Positions 8,525 through 17,314 of a stretch of DNA of 43,729 bases are shown piece by piece (within the stretch, counting starts at the first letter, position 1; the number at the start of each line of letters is the position of its first letter). The notes beneath the pieces are model-generated. The model was given only the letters and a program-made list of their open reading frames with translations, was not told the origin of the DNA and ran no database searches. The position numbers and the translations under genes were made by a program. Source of the DNA: Peptostreptococcaceae bacterium (lineage in GTDB: Bacteria; Bacillota; Clostridia; Peptostreptococcales; Peptostreptococcaceae); NCBI GenBank assembly GCA_025210335.1, contig JAOARY010000015.1, positions 1 to 43,729 on the forward strand. The letters run 5' to 3'.

Positions 8525-9757
8525 GTGAATTTTGAAAATTTAAAAGAAATAGATAATGAAGTTTATAAATCATTGAAGGATGAGATAGGAAGACAAAATA
8601 AACATATAGAACTTATTGCTTCGGAAAATTTTGTTTCAAATGCAGTAATGGAAGCAATGGGAAGTCAACTTACTAATAAGTATGCAGAGGGCTATCCAAA
8701 TAAAAGATATTATGGAGGATGTGTGCATATAGATAAAATTGAACAACTTGCAATAGATAGACTAAAAAAATTATTTAATGCAGAACATGCAAATGTGCAA
8801 CCTCATTCTGGTAGCAATGCTAATTTAGCTGTTTATTTTGCATTTTTAAAGCCAGGTGATATCGTTTTGGGAATGGACTTATCACAAGGTGGTCATTTAA
8901 CTCACGGATCACCAGTTAATATATCAGGAACATATTATGATTTTAAAAGTTATGGGGTTGACAAAGAAAGTCTTACAATTGATTATGATGAAGTTGAAAA
9001 AATAGCTATAAAAGTTAAACCAAAAATGATTGTTGCTGGAGCAAGTGCTTATCCTAGAGAAATTGATTTTAAAAGATTTTATGAAATAGCAAAGAAAGTA
9101 AATGCTTATTTGATGGTGGATATGGCACATATAGCAGGTCTTGTTGCAGCAGGGCTTCACAATAATCCTTGTGAATATGCAGACTTTGTAACAACAACTA
9201 CACATAAGACTTTAAGAGGTCCAAGAGGTGGAGCTATTTTATGTAAGGAGAAGTATGCAAAACAAATAGATAAAGCTGTATTTCCAGGAATACAAGGTGG
9301 TCCACTTGAACATATAATAGCAGCTAAAGCAGTTGCTTTTAAAGAAGCTCTTGATTTAGAGTTTATAGAATATCAAAAACAAATAATAAAAAATGCAAAA
9401 GTTTTGGGAGAAGAACTAATAAAAAGAGGTTTTGATTTAGTCAGTGGGGGAACTGATAATCTTTTACTTTTATTAGATTTAAGATCTAAAAATATAACAG
9501 GAAAACAAGCGGAAAAATTATTAGATGAAGCATTTATAACAGTAAATAAAAATGCTATACCATTCGATGAAGAAAGTTTTTTTGTTACTAGTGGGATTAG
9601 AATAGGAACACCAGCAGTTACTACTATGGGGATGAAAGAAGAAGAAATGAAAATAATAGCAGATGCAATAGATGAAGTAATAACAAATAAAAATATAAAG
9701 AAAGCATCTAATATGATAGATGAACTTACTAGTAAATTTTTATTATATAAAGACTAA
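8525..9757 (+). CDS. glyA: serine hydroxymethyltransferase
   Basis: PLP enzyme interconverting serine and glycine with tetrahydrofolate as one-carbon carrier; the main cytoplasmic source of one-carbon units and glycine. 410 residues, full length. The signature [14 protein letters not shown] contains the Schiff-base lysine, Lys228. Other family features are [13 protein letters not shown], the substrate/PLP segment [13 protein letters not shown] and PHSGSNAN. The start is a GTG at 8525 with AAGGAG 10 bases upstream; no ATG is suitably placed. The gene stands alone: a consensus-like promoter precedes it and an inverted-repeat element follows, possibly serving as its terminator. Confidence 0.97.
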   Translation: MNFENLKEIDNEVYKSLKDEIGRQNKHIELIASENFVSNAVMEAMGSQLTNKYAEGYPNKRYYGGCVHIDKIEQLAIDRLKKLFNAEHANVQPHSGSNANLAVYFAFLKPGDIVLGMDLSQGGHLTHGSPVNISGTYYDFKSYGVDKESLTIDYDEVEKIAIKVKPKMIVAGASAYPREIDFKRFYEIAKKVNAYLMVDMAHIAGLVAAGLHNNPCEYADFVTTTTHKTLRGPRGGAILCKEKYAKQIDKAVFPGIQGGPLEHIIAAKAVAFKEALDLEFIEYQKQIIKNAKVLGEELIKRGFDLVSGGTDNLLLLLDLRSKNITGKQAEKLLDEAFITVNKNAIPFDEESFFVTSGIRIGTPAVTTMGMKEEEMKIIADAIDEVITNKNIKKASNMIDELTSKFLLYKD

Positions 9758-9792
9758 TATTTCATTATTTTACAAATAAAAATAAAAAATTT

Positions 9793-9895
9793 AATAAAGG
9801 GCTGTCGCAATAAGAATAAATTTAACTATAAAATATTATAAATTTACAACAATTTATATAGTGGTAAAATTTTCCGATTTAACAGCCCTTATTTT
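9793..9895. repeat. approximately 103-bp inverted-repeat element (MITE-like or terminator)
   Basis: The ends AATAAAGGGCTGT (9793-9805) and ACAGCCCTTATTTT (9882-9895) are inverted repeats around about 76 bases of AT-rich DNA. The left end continues CGCAATAAGAAT. It resembles the element at 36195-36299 in length and end sequence. The ends also resemble IS1182-type termini from memory, which is unverified. As RNA it would fold with the arms AAGGGCTGT/ACAGCCCTT followed by TATTTT, so it may also terminate glyA transcription. Confidence 0.5.
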
Positions 9896-9921
9896 AAGAA
9901 ATAAAGTTTATGGGGGCTGTC

Positions 9922-11316
9922 ATGAAAGCAAGAGATTATATAAAAATATTAAATAGGGTTATAAATAATATAGATCAAGGAGTTCATTTGATTGATAGTA
10001 ACGGAAAAACAATATTATTTAATAAAGCAATGAGCAGTTTAAAAGATGAAGATCAAAGAGATATATTAAATAAGGATATAAATGAATTTGATGATAGTAA
10101 GAAATTTAATTTATTAAAAGAAGTATTAATCACAAACAAAGTTTTAGAAAATAAAAAATTAACATATATAAATGAAAAAGGGAAAGAAATAACAACAATA
10201 ACAACAATAATGCCATTAAATTCATCAGAAAATAAATTAGGTGCTGTAGAAATAACTAAAAATATAACAGGCTTGAGGGAACTTTCTAATAAAATTTTAA
10301 ACCTACATAGAAAAATTTCAAGTCCAACAAAGATTAAAGAAATAGAAATGAAAAAATATGATTTTAAAAATATACATACTAAAGATTATGAATTTGAAAA
10401 AAATATAGAAATAGCAAAGGAAGTTTCTTTTAATAAAAATAATGCCATCATAACGGGAGAAAATGGTGTTGGAAAAACTACGATTGCTAAGATAATTCAT
10501 TATAATGGAAAAAGACAAAGTAAATCAGTAATTGAACAAAATTGTTCGGATATAAAAAGTGAATTGTTAGAAGAAATATTATTTGGAAATTTAGATAAAG
10601 ATGACGAAAAAAGAACTATAGGTATTTTAGAACAGTGTAATTTAGGGACTTTGATTTTAGAAAATATAGAAACTATGTCTTTAAGCTTACAATATAAATT
10701 AGCAAAAAGTATAAAAAATAAATATTTAAAATTAAATGATTCAAAAAAAATAATTCCAATAGATTGTAGAATTTTGCTTACTTCATCATTAAGTTTGAAT
10801 AATTTACTTAAAGAAAAAAAAATTTCAGATGAACTTTATAAAATACTAGAATCAAATCATATAAATATTCCACCGCTTAGAGAAAGAAAAACTGATATAT
10901 TGAGATTGGTCGATATTTACATAAATAAATATAACAAAATGCTAAATAAAAATATAATTAAGATAGATGAAAAAACAAAAATAAAGCTTTTAAATTATGA
11001 TTTTAGAGGAAATATAAGCGAATTAAAGAATATAATATATATGTCAGTTAGCGATTTAAATAAAAACGAAAAAATAATAAGAGATATTAATTTGGATAAA
11101 TTAAAAAAAGATGTTAGTATGGATATAAATATTGAAAAAGATTTTGATTTAGAAGGCACAATGAAGGCTATAGAAAAAAAATATATATTAAAGGCGATGA
11201 AGCTTAATCATAACAATATTAGTAGAGCAGCTAAGACTTTAGGAATAAAAAGACAAACTTTGCAGCATAAACTCAAAAAATATAATATTGGAGGAAAGAG
11301 ATGTACCCTAGATTAG
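9922..11316 (+). CDS. PAS/AAA+/Fis-type transcriptional regulator, degenerate sigma-54-activator relative
   Basis: About 464 residues. An N-terminal PAS-like sensor (about 5-110, NIDQGVHLIDSNGKTILFNKA) is followed by a AAA+ domain of the bacterial enhancer-binding-protein family (about 155-365) and a C-terminal Fis-type helix-turn-helix (about 410-460, NISRAAKTLGIKRQTLQHKL). Walker A is intact (GENGVGKTT). The GAFTGA loop that contacts sigma-54 is missing: LFG is followed by NLDKDDEKRTIGILEQ. Walker B reads TLILENI instead of TLFLDEI, and the usual LYYRL arginine-finger region reads LYKIL. It is therefore probably not a sigma-54 activator; a TyrR-like role is possible. ATG at 9922 (GGGGG upstream) or at 9910 could start it. 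The 3' end overlaps the racemase gene by 16 bases, suggesting translational coupling and control of that gene. Confidence 0.8.
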   Translation: MKARDYIKILNRVINNIDQGVHLIDSNGKTILFNKAMSSLKDEDQRDILNKDINEFDDSKKFNLLKEVLITNKVLENKKLTYINEKGKEITTITTIMPLNSSENKLGAVEITKNITGLRELSNKILNLHRKISSPTKIKEIEMKKYDFKNIHTKDYEFEKNIEIAKEVSFNKNNAIITGENGVGKTTIAKIIHYNGKRQSKSVIEQNCSDIKSELLEEILFGNLDKDDEKRTIGILEQCNLGTLILENIETMSLSLQYKLAKSIKNKYLKLNDSKKIIPIDCRILLTSSLSLNNLLKEKKISDELYKILESNHINIPPLRERKTDILRLVDIYINKYNKMLNKNIIKIDEKTKIKLLNYDFRGNISELKNIIYMSVSDLNKNEKIIRDINLDKLKKDVSMDINIEKDFDLEGTMKAIEKKYILKAMKLNHNNISRAAKTLGIKRQTLQHKLKKYNIGGKRCTLD

Positions 11317-12365
11317 AAATAGATATAAAAAAGATAAAAGAAAATATAAGTTTTTTATCCAATAAATTAAATAATAATGATTTGGATCTTATTTTAGTAA
11401 CGAAGTCATTTTGTGCATTAACTGAAGTGTTAAAAGAATTAGAAGATACAAATATAAAATATATTGCTGATTCTAGAATATCAAATTTGAAAAAGAATAA
11501 AGATATAAATAAAGAGAAAATATTAATTAGAATACCAATGTTAAGCGAAGTAGAGGATGTTATCAAATATTCAGATATAAGTTTTAATTCTGAACTTAAA
11601 ACAGTATTAAAATTAAATGAAGAAGCAAAGAATTTTAATGTAGTTCATAAAATTGTTCTAATGGTGGATTTAGGAGATTTAAGAGAGGGTTATATAAATA
11701 TCGATGAATTATATAAGGTTATAGAAATAATAAAAACTTTAAAAAATATAAAGTTAATAGGTTTGGCAACGAATCTTACTTGTTATGGTGGTGTACTACC
11801 TACTAATGAAAATTTAAATAGATTAATGGATATAAAAATAAAAGCACAATCTATATATGAAGCTAAATTAGATTTTTTATCTGGTGGAAATTCATCATCA
11901 TTATATTTAATTGAAAATCATGAAATTCCCAAAGGAATAACAAATTTAAGATTAGGTGAATCTGTTTTACTTGGAGTATCTACAGCTGATATGAACTTTA
12001 TAGATGGAATGAATCACGATGTATTTAAACTACAAGCGGAAATTATAGAGATAAAAGAGAAACCTTCTATTCCAATTGGAGAAATTGGATTTGCTGCATT
12101 TGGAGTGAAGCCTACATTTGAAGATAGAGGAATTAGAAAAAGGGCGATATTAGCAATTGGGAAACAAGATGTGAATATTGATAGTATTGTTCCATGTGAA
12201 AATAGTCTAAAGATTTTAGGTGGAAGTTCAGACCATATGATAATAGATATAACAGATTCAATGAAAAATTATAAAATAGGAGATATAATAGATTTTAATT
12301 TGAATTATTCTTCTTTATTGATGCTTAGTACAAGTGAATATGTTTACAAAAAAATAAAAAAATAA
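11301..12365 (+). CDS. orr: ornithine racemase-like PLP enzyme (alanine racemase family)
   Basis: Fold-type III PLP enzyme of about 354 residues, closely matching the sequence pattern I recall for clostridial ornithine racemase (L- to D-ornithine): MYP at the N-terminus, RIPMLSEVEDVIKYSDIS, VDLGDLREGY, NLTCYGG, SGGNSSSLYLI, ITNLRLGES and IRKRAILAIGKQD. The PLP lysine is Lys35 in VTKSFCA. It starts at ATG 11301 with GGAGGAAAG at 11290, inside the end of the upstream regulator gene. The ornithine aminomutase and dehydrogenase genes of the known oxidative ornithine pathway are not in the window, so substrate is inferred; alanine, lysine or another basic amino acid remains possible. Confidence 0.8.
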   Translation: MYPRLEIDIKKIKENISFLSNKLNNNDLDLILVTKSFCALTEVLKELEDTNIKYIADSRISNLKKNKDINKEKILIRIPMLSEVEDVIKYSDISFNSELKTVLKLNEEAKNFNVVHKIVLMVDLGDLREGYINIDELYKVIEIIKTLKNIKLIGLATNLTCYGGVLPTNENLNRLMDIKIKAQSIYEAKLDFLSGGNSSSLYLIENHEIPKGITNLRLGESVLLGVSTADMNFIDGMNHDVFKLQAEIIEIKEKPSIPIGEIGFAAFGVKPTFEDRGIRKRAILAIGKQDVNIDSIVPCENSLKILGGSSDHMIIDITDSMKNYKIGDIIDFNLNYSSLLMLSTSEYVYKKIKK

Positions 12366-12390
12366 GGAAATCAATTGATTTCCTTATTTT
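12359..12390. terminator. bidirectional terminator between racemase and AbgT-family genes
   Basis: A perfect 32-base palindrome (AAAATAAGGAAATCAA then its complement) that includes the racemase stop codon. A-rich and T-rich flanks allow it to serve both convergent genes. Confidence 0.85.
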
Positions 12391-12398
12391 TATTTATT

Positions 12399-13961
12399 TT
12401 ATAAGAATATATAAGAATCTAAACCGATTGGTGCTCCAGTTAAGAACCATACTATTAATAAAATTGTCCAACCTAATAAGAAACATAATGAATATGGAAG
12501 CATTGTTGATATTAGTGTACCAATACCAGCTTCTTCATCATACTTATTTGCAAATGCAACAATAACTGCAAAATAAGACATGAGTGGAGATATTATATTA
12601 GTTGTAGAATCTCCTATTCTATAAGCAACTTGTGTAAATTCAGGACTAAATCCTAATTTCATAAGCATTGGAACAAATACAGGTGCCATTATAGCCCATT
12701 TTGCAGATGCAGAACCTATAAATAAATTTATAAATCCAGCAACAATTATAAATGATACAATAAGTGGTAAACCTTTAAATCCGATAGCATCTAAGAAAGA
12801 AGCTCCTTTAGAAGCTAAAATTATTCCTAAATTAGTATAACTAAAATATTTTATAAATTGAGCAGCAACAAAAGATAATACTAAGTATCCACCCATTGTA
12901 CTCATTGCACTTGACATAGCTTTAACTACATCTTTATCACTCTTAACTGTTCCAGCTGCAATACCATAAGCAATACCTGGAATTAAGAAGAATAACATTA
13001 TAATAAATACTATAGAACTTACAAATGGTGAATGTCCAAATAATTCTTGAGTTTTTGGATCTCTAAGAATTGAATTAGCTGGTAATAACATAAGCATTAT
13101 AATTCCTATAAATACTAAAGTTGATATTCCAGCAAACATTAAACCTCTTGATTCTTCTTTTGATATATCATGAACATCAACATCAGAAGAGCCTTCATAA
13201 GCACCCAGTCTTGGTTCTACTATTTTTTCAGTAACTAAAGTACCAACAATTGTTATTAAGAATGTAGATACAAACATGAAATAGTAATTAGCCATTGGAG
13301 TAACAGAATAAGTAGAATCTATTAATTTAGCAGCTTCTGTTGTGATACCACCAAGAAGTGGATCGATTGTTCCGATAAGTAGGTTTGCAGAAAATCCTCC
13401 TGATACACCTGCAAAAGCAGCAGCAAGACCTGCAATTGGATGTCTTTTAAAACTTAAAAATATTATTGCGCCAAGTGGAACTAAAACAACATATCCTGCG
13501 TCTGAAGCTATATTAGACATGATTCCTAAAAATACAACCATAGCTGTAACTAATTTTCTAGGAGTGTTAACAACTATTTTCTTTAATAATGCAGATATAA
13601 ATCCTGTACCTTCAGCAACACCAACCCCAAGCATTGCTACTAAAACTGTTCCAAGTGGATGGAACCCTGTAAAGTTAGAAACAGCAGATGTAAACATAAA
13701 TCTAATACCTTCTGTAGTAAGAAGACTTACTGCTTTAATATTTTGTGTGCTTGTTTCTAATGTTTTTCTATCAATCATAGTGAATTCAACAGAAACACCT
13801 GCTAAAGCACATAGATGTGATATTACCATTATTGCAAGACAAAAAATTGCAAATAATGTAACTGGGTGAGGTAATTTGTTACCTACAGTTTCTATAAAAT
13901 CAAGAAACTTATAGAAAAATCCCTTTTTACCCATGGAAACCTTTTCTTTTTTTAATGCCAT
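12399..13961 (-). CDS. AbgT-family transporter
   Basis: Integral membrane protein of 520 residues with about 11 helices, belonging to the AbgT family (p-aminobenzoyl-glutamate importers; some members export antimetabolites). Family hallmarks are GVAEGTGFISALL, ASDAGYVVLVPLGA, SASAKWAIMAPVFVPMLM and YRIGDSTTNIISPLM. The N-terminus (FLDFIETVGNKLPHPVTLF) is typical. The ATG at 13961 has GAGGAGGAAA as RBS on the minus strand. It converges with the racemase gene and shares its terminator. In other clostridia AbgT-like carriers are scattered near peptide and amino-acid genes. A role in taking up a dipeptide or amino-acid derivative is possible but is not shown by the sequence. Confidence 0.88.
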   Translation of the reverse strand: MALKKEKVSMGKKGFFYKFLDFIETVGNKLPHPVTLFAIFCLAIMVISHLCALAGVSVEFTMIDRKTLETSTQNIKAVSLLTTEGIRFMFTSAVSNFTGFHPLGTVLVAMLGVGVAEGTGFISALLKKIVVNTPRKLVTAMVVFLGIMSNIASDAGYVVLVPLGAIIFLSFKRHPIAGLAAAFAGVSGGFSANLLIGTIDPLLGGITTEAAKLIDSTYSVTPMANYYFMFVSTFLITIVGTLVTEKIVEPRLGAYEGSSDVDVHDISKEESRGLMFAGISTLVFIGIIMLMLLPANSILRDPKTQELFGHSPFVSSIVFIIMLFFLIPGIAYGIAAGTVKSDKDVVKAMSSAMSTMGGYLVLSFVAAQFIKYFSYTNLGIILASKGASFLDAIGFKGLPLIVSFIIVAGFINLFIGSASAKWAIMAPVFVPMLMKLGFSPEFTQVAYRIGDSTTNIISPLMSYFAVIVAFANKYDEEAGIGTLISTMLPYSLCFLLGWTILLIVWFLTGAPIGLDSYIFL

Positions 13962-14879
13962 TAAATTTCCTCCTCATAAAATTGTATAAATTTTTGTACA
14001 TTTCGCTACAATTCAAAATTATACTAAATGAAAAATTGTCTTACAATAGTAAAAAGAAAAGTTATAATATTCTGAAAAATCGATAATTTTAATATATATA
14101 TTAAAATTACATTTAAAGTTATATTGTGGAAAATGAGTATTTAGCTATATTTTAACCAAAACAAAGAATATGTTAAAAAAATTTAACAAATAAAAATCTT
14201 AATATATATAAAGAATAACTTAAATATATATTAAAAAAATATTGAAGATTAAAACAAATAATCAGTCTGAAAATTCAAAATATTCAAAATATAAAAATAA
14301 ATATATATTAAGATATATTTATAAGATTATATTTACTTAATAAAATAAATTACTTCATTATATACAGAAAAATTAAAAAAATTAAAAAAAAATAAATTTT
14401 TATTCATAATATGGATATAAATTATACTAGGCTTTGATATTTATAAAAATTAAAAAAAAATAATATTTATATTTATAAATACAAATATGGCTTTATTAAT
14501 ATGATTGTTAAAAAATTATGTATAAATAAATATAATACATGCATAAACAGTGTGTGAATGATAATCAATATCTAGAATAAATATACAAAGAATTTGCTTG
14601 TAAACATTGAAAAAACTAAAGTTTAATAAAAATATACCATTGACTAAAGATTGTTTTTATTTTATCATTTTCTTAGATAGTAAAAAAAATAACAATATGA
14701 ACTTAAATAATTATTACCATTCTTCTTCTTTTGTTTTTTATTTATATTTAAGAAAACATAAATAGTGAAGTTAGAAATATTCTAGTATTATAAGTTTTTT
14801 AACAATGATATGGTGATAATTATTTTAATATAATTATTTGGTAAAGACTAAAGTCTTGTCTAAAAAAGGAGGATAAAGA
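13962..14879. other. 918-bp gene-free AT-rich region upstream of abgT-family gene and hydCBA
   Basis: No credible reading frame on either strand. It must hold the divergent promoters. One candidate for the hydrogenase operon is TTGACT (14640-14645), 17 bases, TATCAT (14663-14668). A perfect interrupted palindrome TGTTAAA-AAAA-TTTAACA lies at 14171-14188, 210 bases upstream of the AbgT-family start. It resembles a Rex (redox NADH/NAD sensor) operator but the half-site spacing differs by two bases. A small hairpin AAGACT-AA-AGTCTT (14844-14857) lies just before the hydC RBS. Most of the rest is low-complexity A/T. Confidence 0.5.
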
Positions 14880-15359
14880 ATGTCTGATGTTCTTACTAAG
14901 GAAAATTATCAAAGATTAGAAGAATTTATAAACAAGATTCCAGATAAAAAGGGTGCATTAATAGAAGTGTTACATCAAGCACAACATATATTTGGATATC
15001 TTCCAGAGGAAGTTCAATATTTTGTAAGTGAAAAGTTAAATGTTCCAGCATCCAAAGTATTTGGAGTTGTAAGTTTTTATTCTTATTTTACTACAAAGCC
15101 TAGAGGAAAATATAAGATAGATGTCTGTCTTGGAACTGTATGTTTTGTTAAAGGTGCAGATAAAATTATTCAAGAATTTGAAAAAGAATTATCTATTAAA
15201 TCTGGAGAAACAACAGAAGATAAGATGTTTTCATTACAGGGATTAAGATGTGTTGGAGCTTGTGGATTGGCACCAGTTGTTTTAATAAATGAAAAAGTTT
15301 TTGGAGCTGTAAAACTAGAAGATGTTAAAGGGATTGTAGACGGCTATAAAGCAAAATAA
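14880..15359 (+). CDS. hydC: NuoE-like [2Fe-2S] subunit of NAD-linked [FeFe] hydrogenase
   Basis: 159-residue thioredoxin-like [2Fe-2S] protein of the NuoE/HydC family, cytoplasmic. The four cluster cysteines are visible as CLGTVC and CVGAC. The N-terminus (IPDKKGALIEVLHQAQHIFGYLPEEV) is typical of the family. It is the first gene of a three-gene set with hydB and hydA. In characterised enzymes (Thermotoga, Acetobacterium) these subunits form a complex that couples NADH and reduced ferredoxin oxidation to H2 formation, or runs in reverse. AAAGGAGG about 6 bases upstream of ATG 14880 is a strong RBS. The gap to hydB is 37 bases. Confidence 0.93.
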   Translation: MSDVLTKENYQRLEEFINKIPDKKGALIEVLHQAQHIFGYLPEEVQYFVSEKLNVPASKVFGVVSFYSYFTTKPRGKYKIDVCLGTVCFVKGADKIIQEFEKELSIKSGETTEDKMFSLQGLRCVGACGLAPVVLINEKVFGAVKLEDVKGIVDGYKAK

Positions 15360-15396
15360 AACAAATTTTGATATTTAAAATCTAGGAGGTAAATCG

Positions 15397-17280
15397 ATGG
15401 ATAAAATAAAATCTTTTGAGGAATTAATCTCTCTTAATGAAAAGCATAAACCTCTTTTAAATTTAAGAACTTACTTAGAGACTAATTCAGCAATTAATAT
15501 AGAAAAAAGAGAATTACTTGTATGTGGTGGTACTGGATGTCAATCAGCGGAAAGTCAATTAATAGTAGAAAATTTAAATGAAGAGATAAAAAAAGTAGGA
15601 CTTTCAAATAAAGTACATGCAACTATAACGGGATGTTTTGGATTTTGTGCTAAGGGACCTATTGTTAAGGTTTTTCCAGATGATGTTTTTTATGTGCATG
15701 TGAAACCGGAAGATGCAAAAGAAATAATAGATAGTCATATAGTAAATAATAATATTGTTGATAGGTTATTATTTGAAGAGCCTAGCATTGGTAAAAAAGT
15801 TACAAAACATACAGATATGTCTTTTTATAAAAAGCAAATGCGTATAGCTTTAAGAAATTGTGGGCTTATAAATCCAGAAGTTATAGAAGAGTACATAGCT
15901 GCTGATGGATATATGGCTCTTGGTAAGGTCTTAAGTGAGTTAGGACCAGAAAAAGCAATAGAAGAAATAAAAGGATCAGGACTTAGAGGTAGAGGTGGAG
16001 CTGGTTTTCCAACAGGACTTAAATGGGAATTTACTAGAGCAAATAGAGGAGAACAAAAATATATTATATGTAATGCAGATGAGGGAGATCCAGGAGCATT
16101 TATGGATAGATCAATTCTTGAAGGAGATCCACATAGTGTTTTAGAAGCTATGGCTATAGCAGGCTATTGTATAGGAGCGAGTGAAGGTTATATTTATATA
16201 AGAGCTGAATATCCACTTGCAATTGAAAGATTAAGAATAGCAATAAGACAGGCTAGAGAAGCTGGTCTTTTAGGTACAGATATACTTGGTTCAGGATTTG
16301 ATTTTGATATATTTATTAAATATGGAGCTGGAGCATTTGTTTGTGGAGAAGAAACAGCTCTTATAGCTTCAATAGAAGGAGAAAGAGGAGAACCAAGAAT
16401 GAAACCTCCAATTCCTTCAGAATCAGGTCTTTGGGAAAAACCTACATCAGCTAATAATGTTGAAACTTTTGCTAATATTCCTGTTATATTAAATAAAGGT
16501 TCTAATTGGTTTGCTAATATAGGAACAGAAAAATCTAAAGGAACAAAAGTTTTTGCACTTGGTGGAAAAATAAATAATGTTGGTCTTGTTGAAGTTCCAA
16601 TGGGTACAACTTTAAGAGAAATAGTATATGAAGTTGGTGGTGGAATTTTAAATAATGGAGATTTCAAAGCTGTTCAAACTGGAGGTCCATCAGGAGGGTG
16701 TTTACCAAAGCAGTTTTTAGATACACCTATAGACTTTGATTCATTAAGTGCAATTGGATCTATGATGGGATCTGGTGGTATGCTTGTATTGGATCAAGAT
16801 GATTGTATGGTTAATATTGCAAAGTTCTTTTTAGAGTTTACTGTTGAAGAATCATGTGGTAAGTGTACTCCTTGTAGAGTTGGTAACAAAAGATTACTTG
16901 AAATATTAGAAAAATTAACAGAAGGTAAAGGTACTAAAGAAGATATAGGAAAATTAAAGGAACTAGGTGAAATAGTAAAAGATACTTCTTTATGTGGACT
17001 TGGTAAAACAGCACCAAACCCAATACTTTCGACAATAAAATTCTTTTTAAATGAATATGAAGAACATATTGATGGAAAATGTAATGCTGGTGTTTGCCAA
17101 GCACTATTAGATTACTATATAACTGATAAATGTATTGGTTGTACTAAATGTGCTAGAGTTTGTCCAGTTAATGCTATAAGTGGAAAAGTCAAAGAATTAC
17201 ATGAAATTGATTTGGAAACTTGCGTTAAATGTGGAGCTTGTATGGATGCTTGTCCAGTTAATGCTATAATTAAAAAATAG
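15397..17280 (+). CDS. hydB: NuoF-like NADH-binding FMN subunit of [FeFe] hydrogenase
   Basis: 627 residues. In order: an N-terminal thioredoxin-like [2Fe-2S] domain (about 35-125, CGGTGC and CFGFC); the NuoF core with the FMN/NADH glycine-rich loop GLRGRGGAGFPTGLKWEF and GAGAFVCGEETALI; an SLBB domain; the NuoF [4Fe-4S] site CGKCTPCRVG with a later Cys (SLCGLG); and a C-terminal 2[4Fe-4S] ferredoxin domain (CIGCTKCARVCP and CVKCGACMDACP). This is the domain order of HydB in bifurcating hydrogenases, where FMN is where electrons from NADH and ferredoxin meet. RBS GGAGG at about 15384. The hydA start follows 35 bases after the stop. Confidence 0.93.
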   Translation: MDKIKSFEELISLNEKHKPLLNLRTYLETNSAINIEKRELLVCGGTGCQSAESQLIVENLNEEIKKVGLSNKVHATITGCFGFCAKGPIVKVFPDDVFYVHVKPEDAKEIIDSHIVNNNIVDRLLFEEPSIGKKVTKHTDMSFYKKQMRIALRNCGLINPEVIEEYIAADGYMALGKVLSELGPEKAIEEIKGSGLRGRGGAGFPTGLKWEFTRANRGEQKYIICNADEGDPGAFMDRSILEGDPHSVLEAMAIAGYCIGASEGYIYIRAEYPLAIERLRIAIRQAREAGLLGTDILGSGFDFDIFIKYGAGAFVCGEETALIASIEGERGEPRMKPPIPSESGLWEKPTSANNVETFANIPVILNKGSNWFANIGTEKSKGTKVFALGGKINNVGLVEVPMGTTLREIVYEVGGGILNNGDFKAVQTGGPSGGCLPKQFLDTPIDFDSLSAIGSMMGSGGMLVLDQDDCMVNIAKFFLEFTVEESCGKCTPCRVGNKRLLEILEKLTEGKGTKEDIGKLKELGEIVKDTSLCGLGKTAPNPILSTIKFFLNEYEEHIDGKCNAGVCQALLDYYITDKCIGCTKCARVCPVNAISGKVKELHEIDLETCVKCGACMDACPVNAIIKK

Positions 17281-17314
17281 TTATATACAATTATTGAAGA
17301 GGTGAATAAAAATT

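Noticed and set aside
8364..8573. 69-codon minus-strand frame over the glyA promoter
   Set aside because: Composition is Leu/Tyr/Asn-rich as expected of random AT-rich DNA. It runs through the glyA promoter and start.
9910..9921. Upstream ATG as the definite start of the PAS/AAA+ regulator
   Set aside because: Neither ATG has a good RBS; 9922 has a G-rich stretch at workable distance, so it was preferred, with low certainty.
13342..13869. 175-codon open frame on the plus strand inside the AbgT-family gene
   Set aside because: It is antisense to a well-conserved membrane protein, its translation shows no family pattern, and it has no RBS.
14171..14188. Palindrome considered as a definite Rex operator
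   Set aside because: The GTTAA half-sites are separated by six bases instead of the expected four, and it lies about 700 bases from the hydrogenase start. Kept only as a possibility.
16194..16667. 157-codon open frame on the minus strand inside hydB
   Set aside because: Shadow of the conserved hydB reading frame; Pro/Ser-rich product without any recognisable domain.
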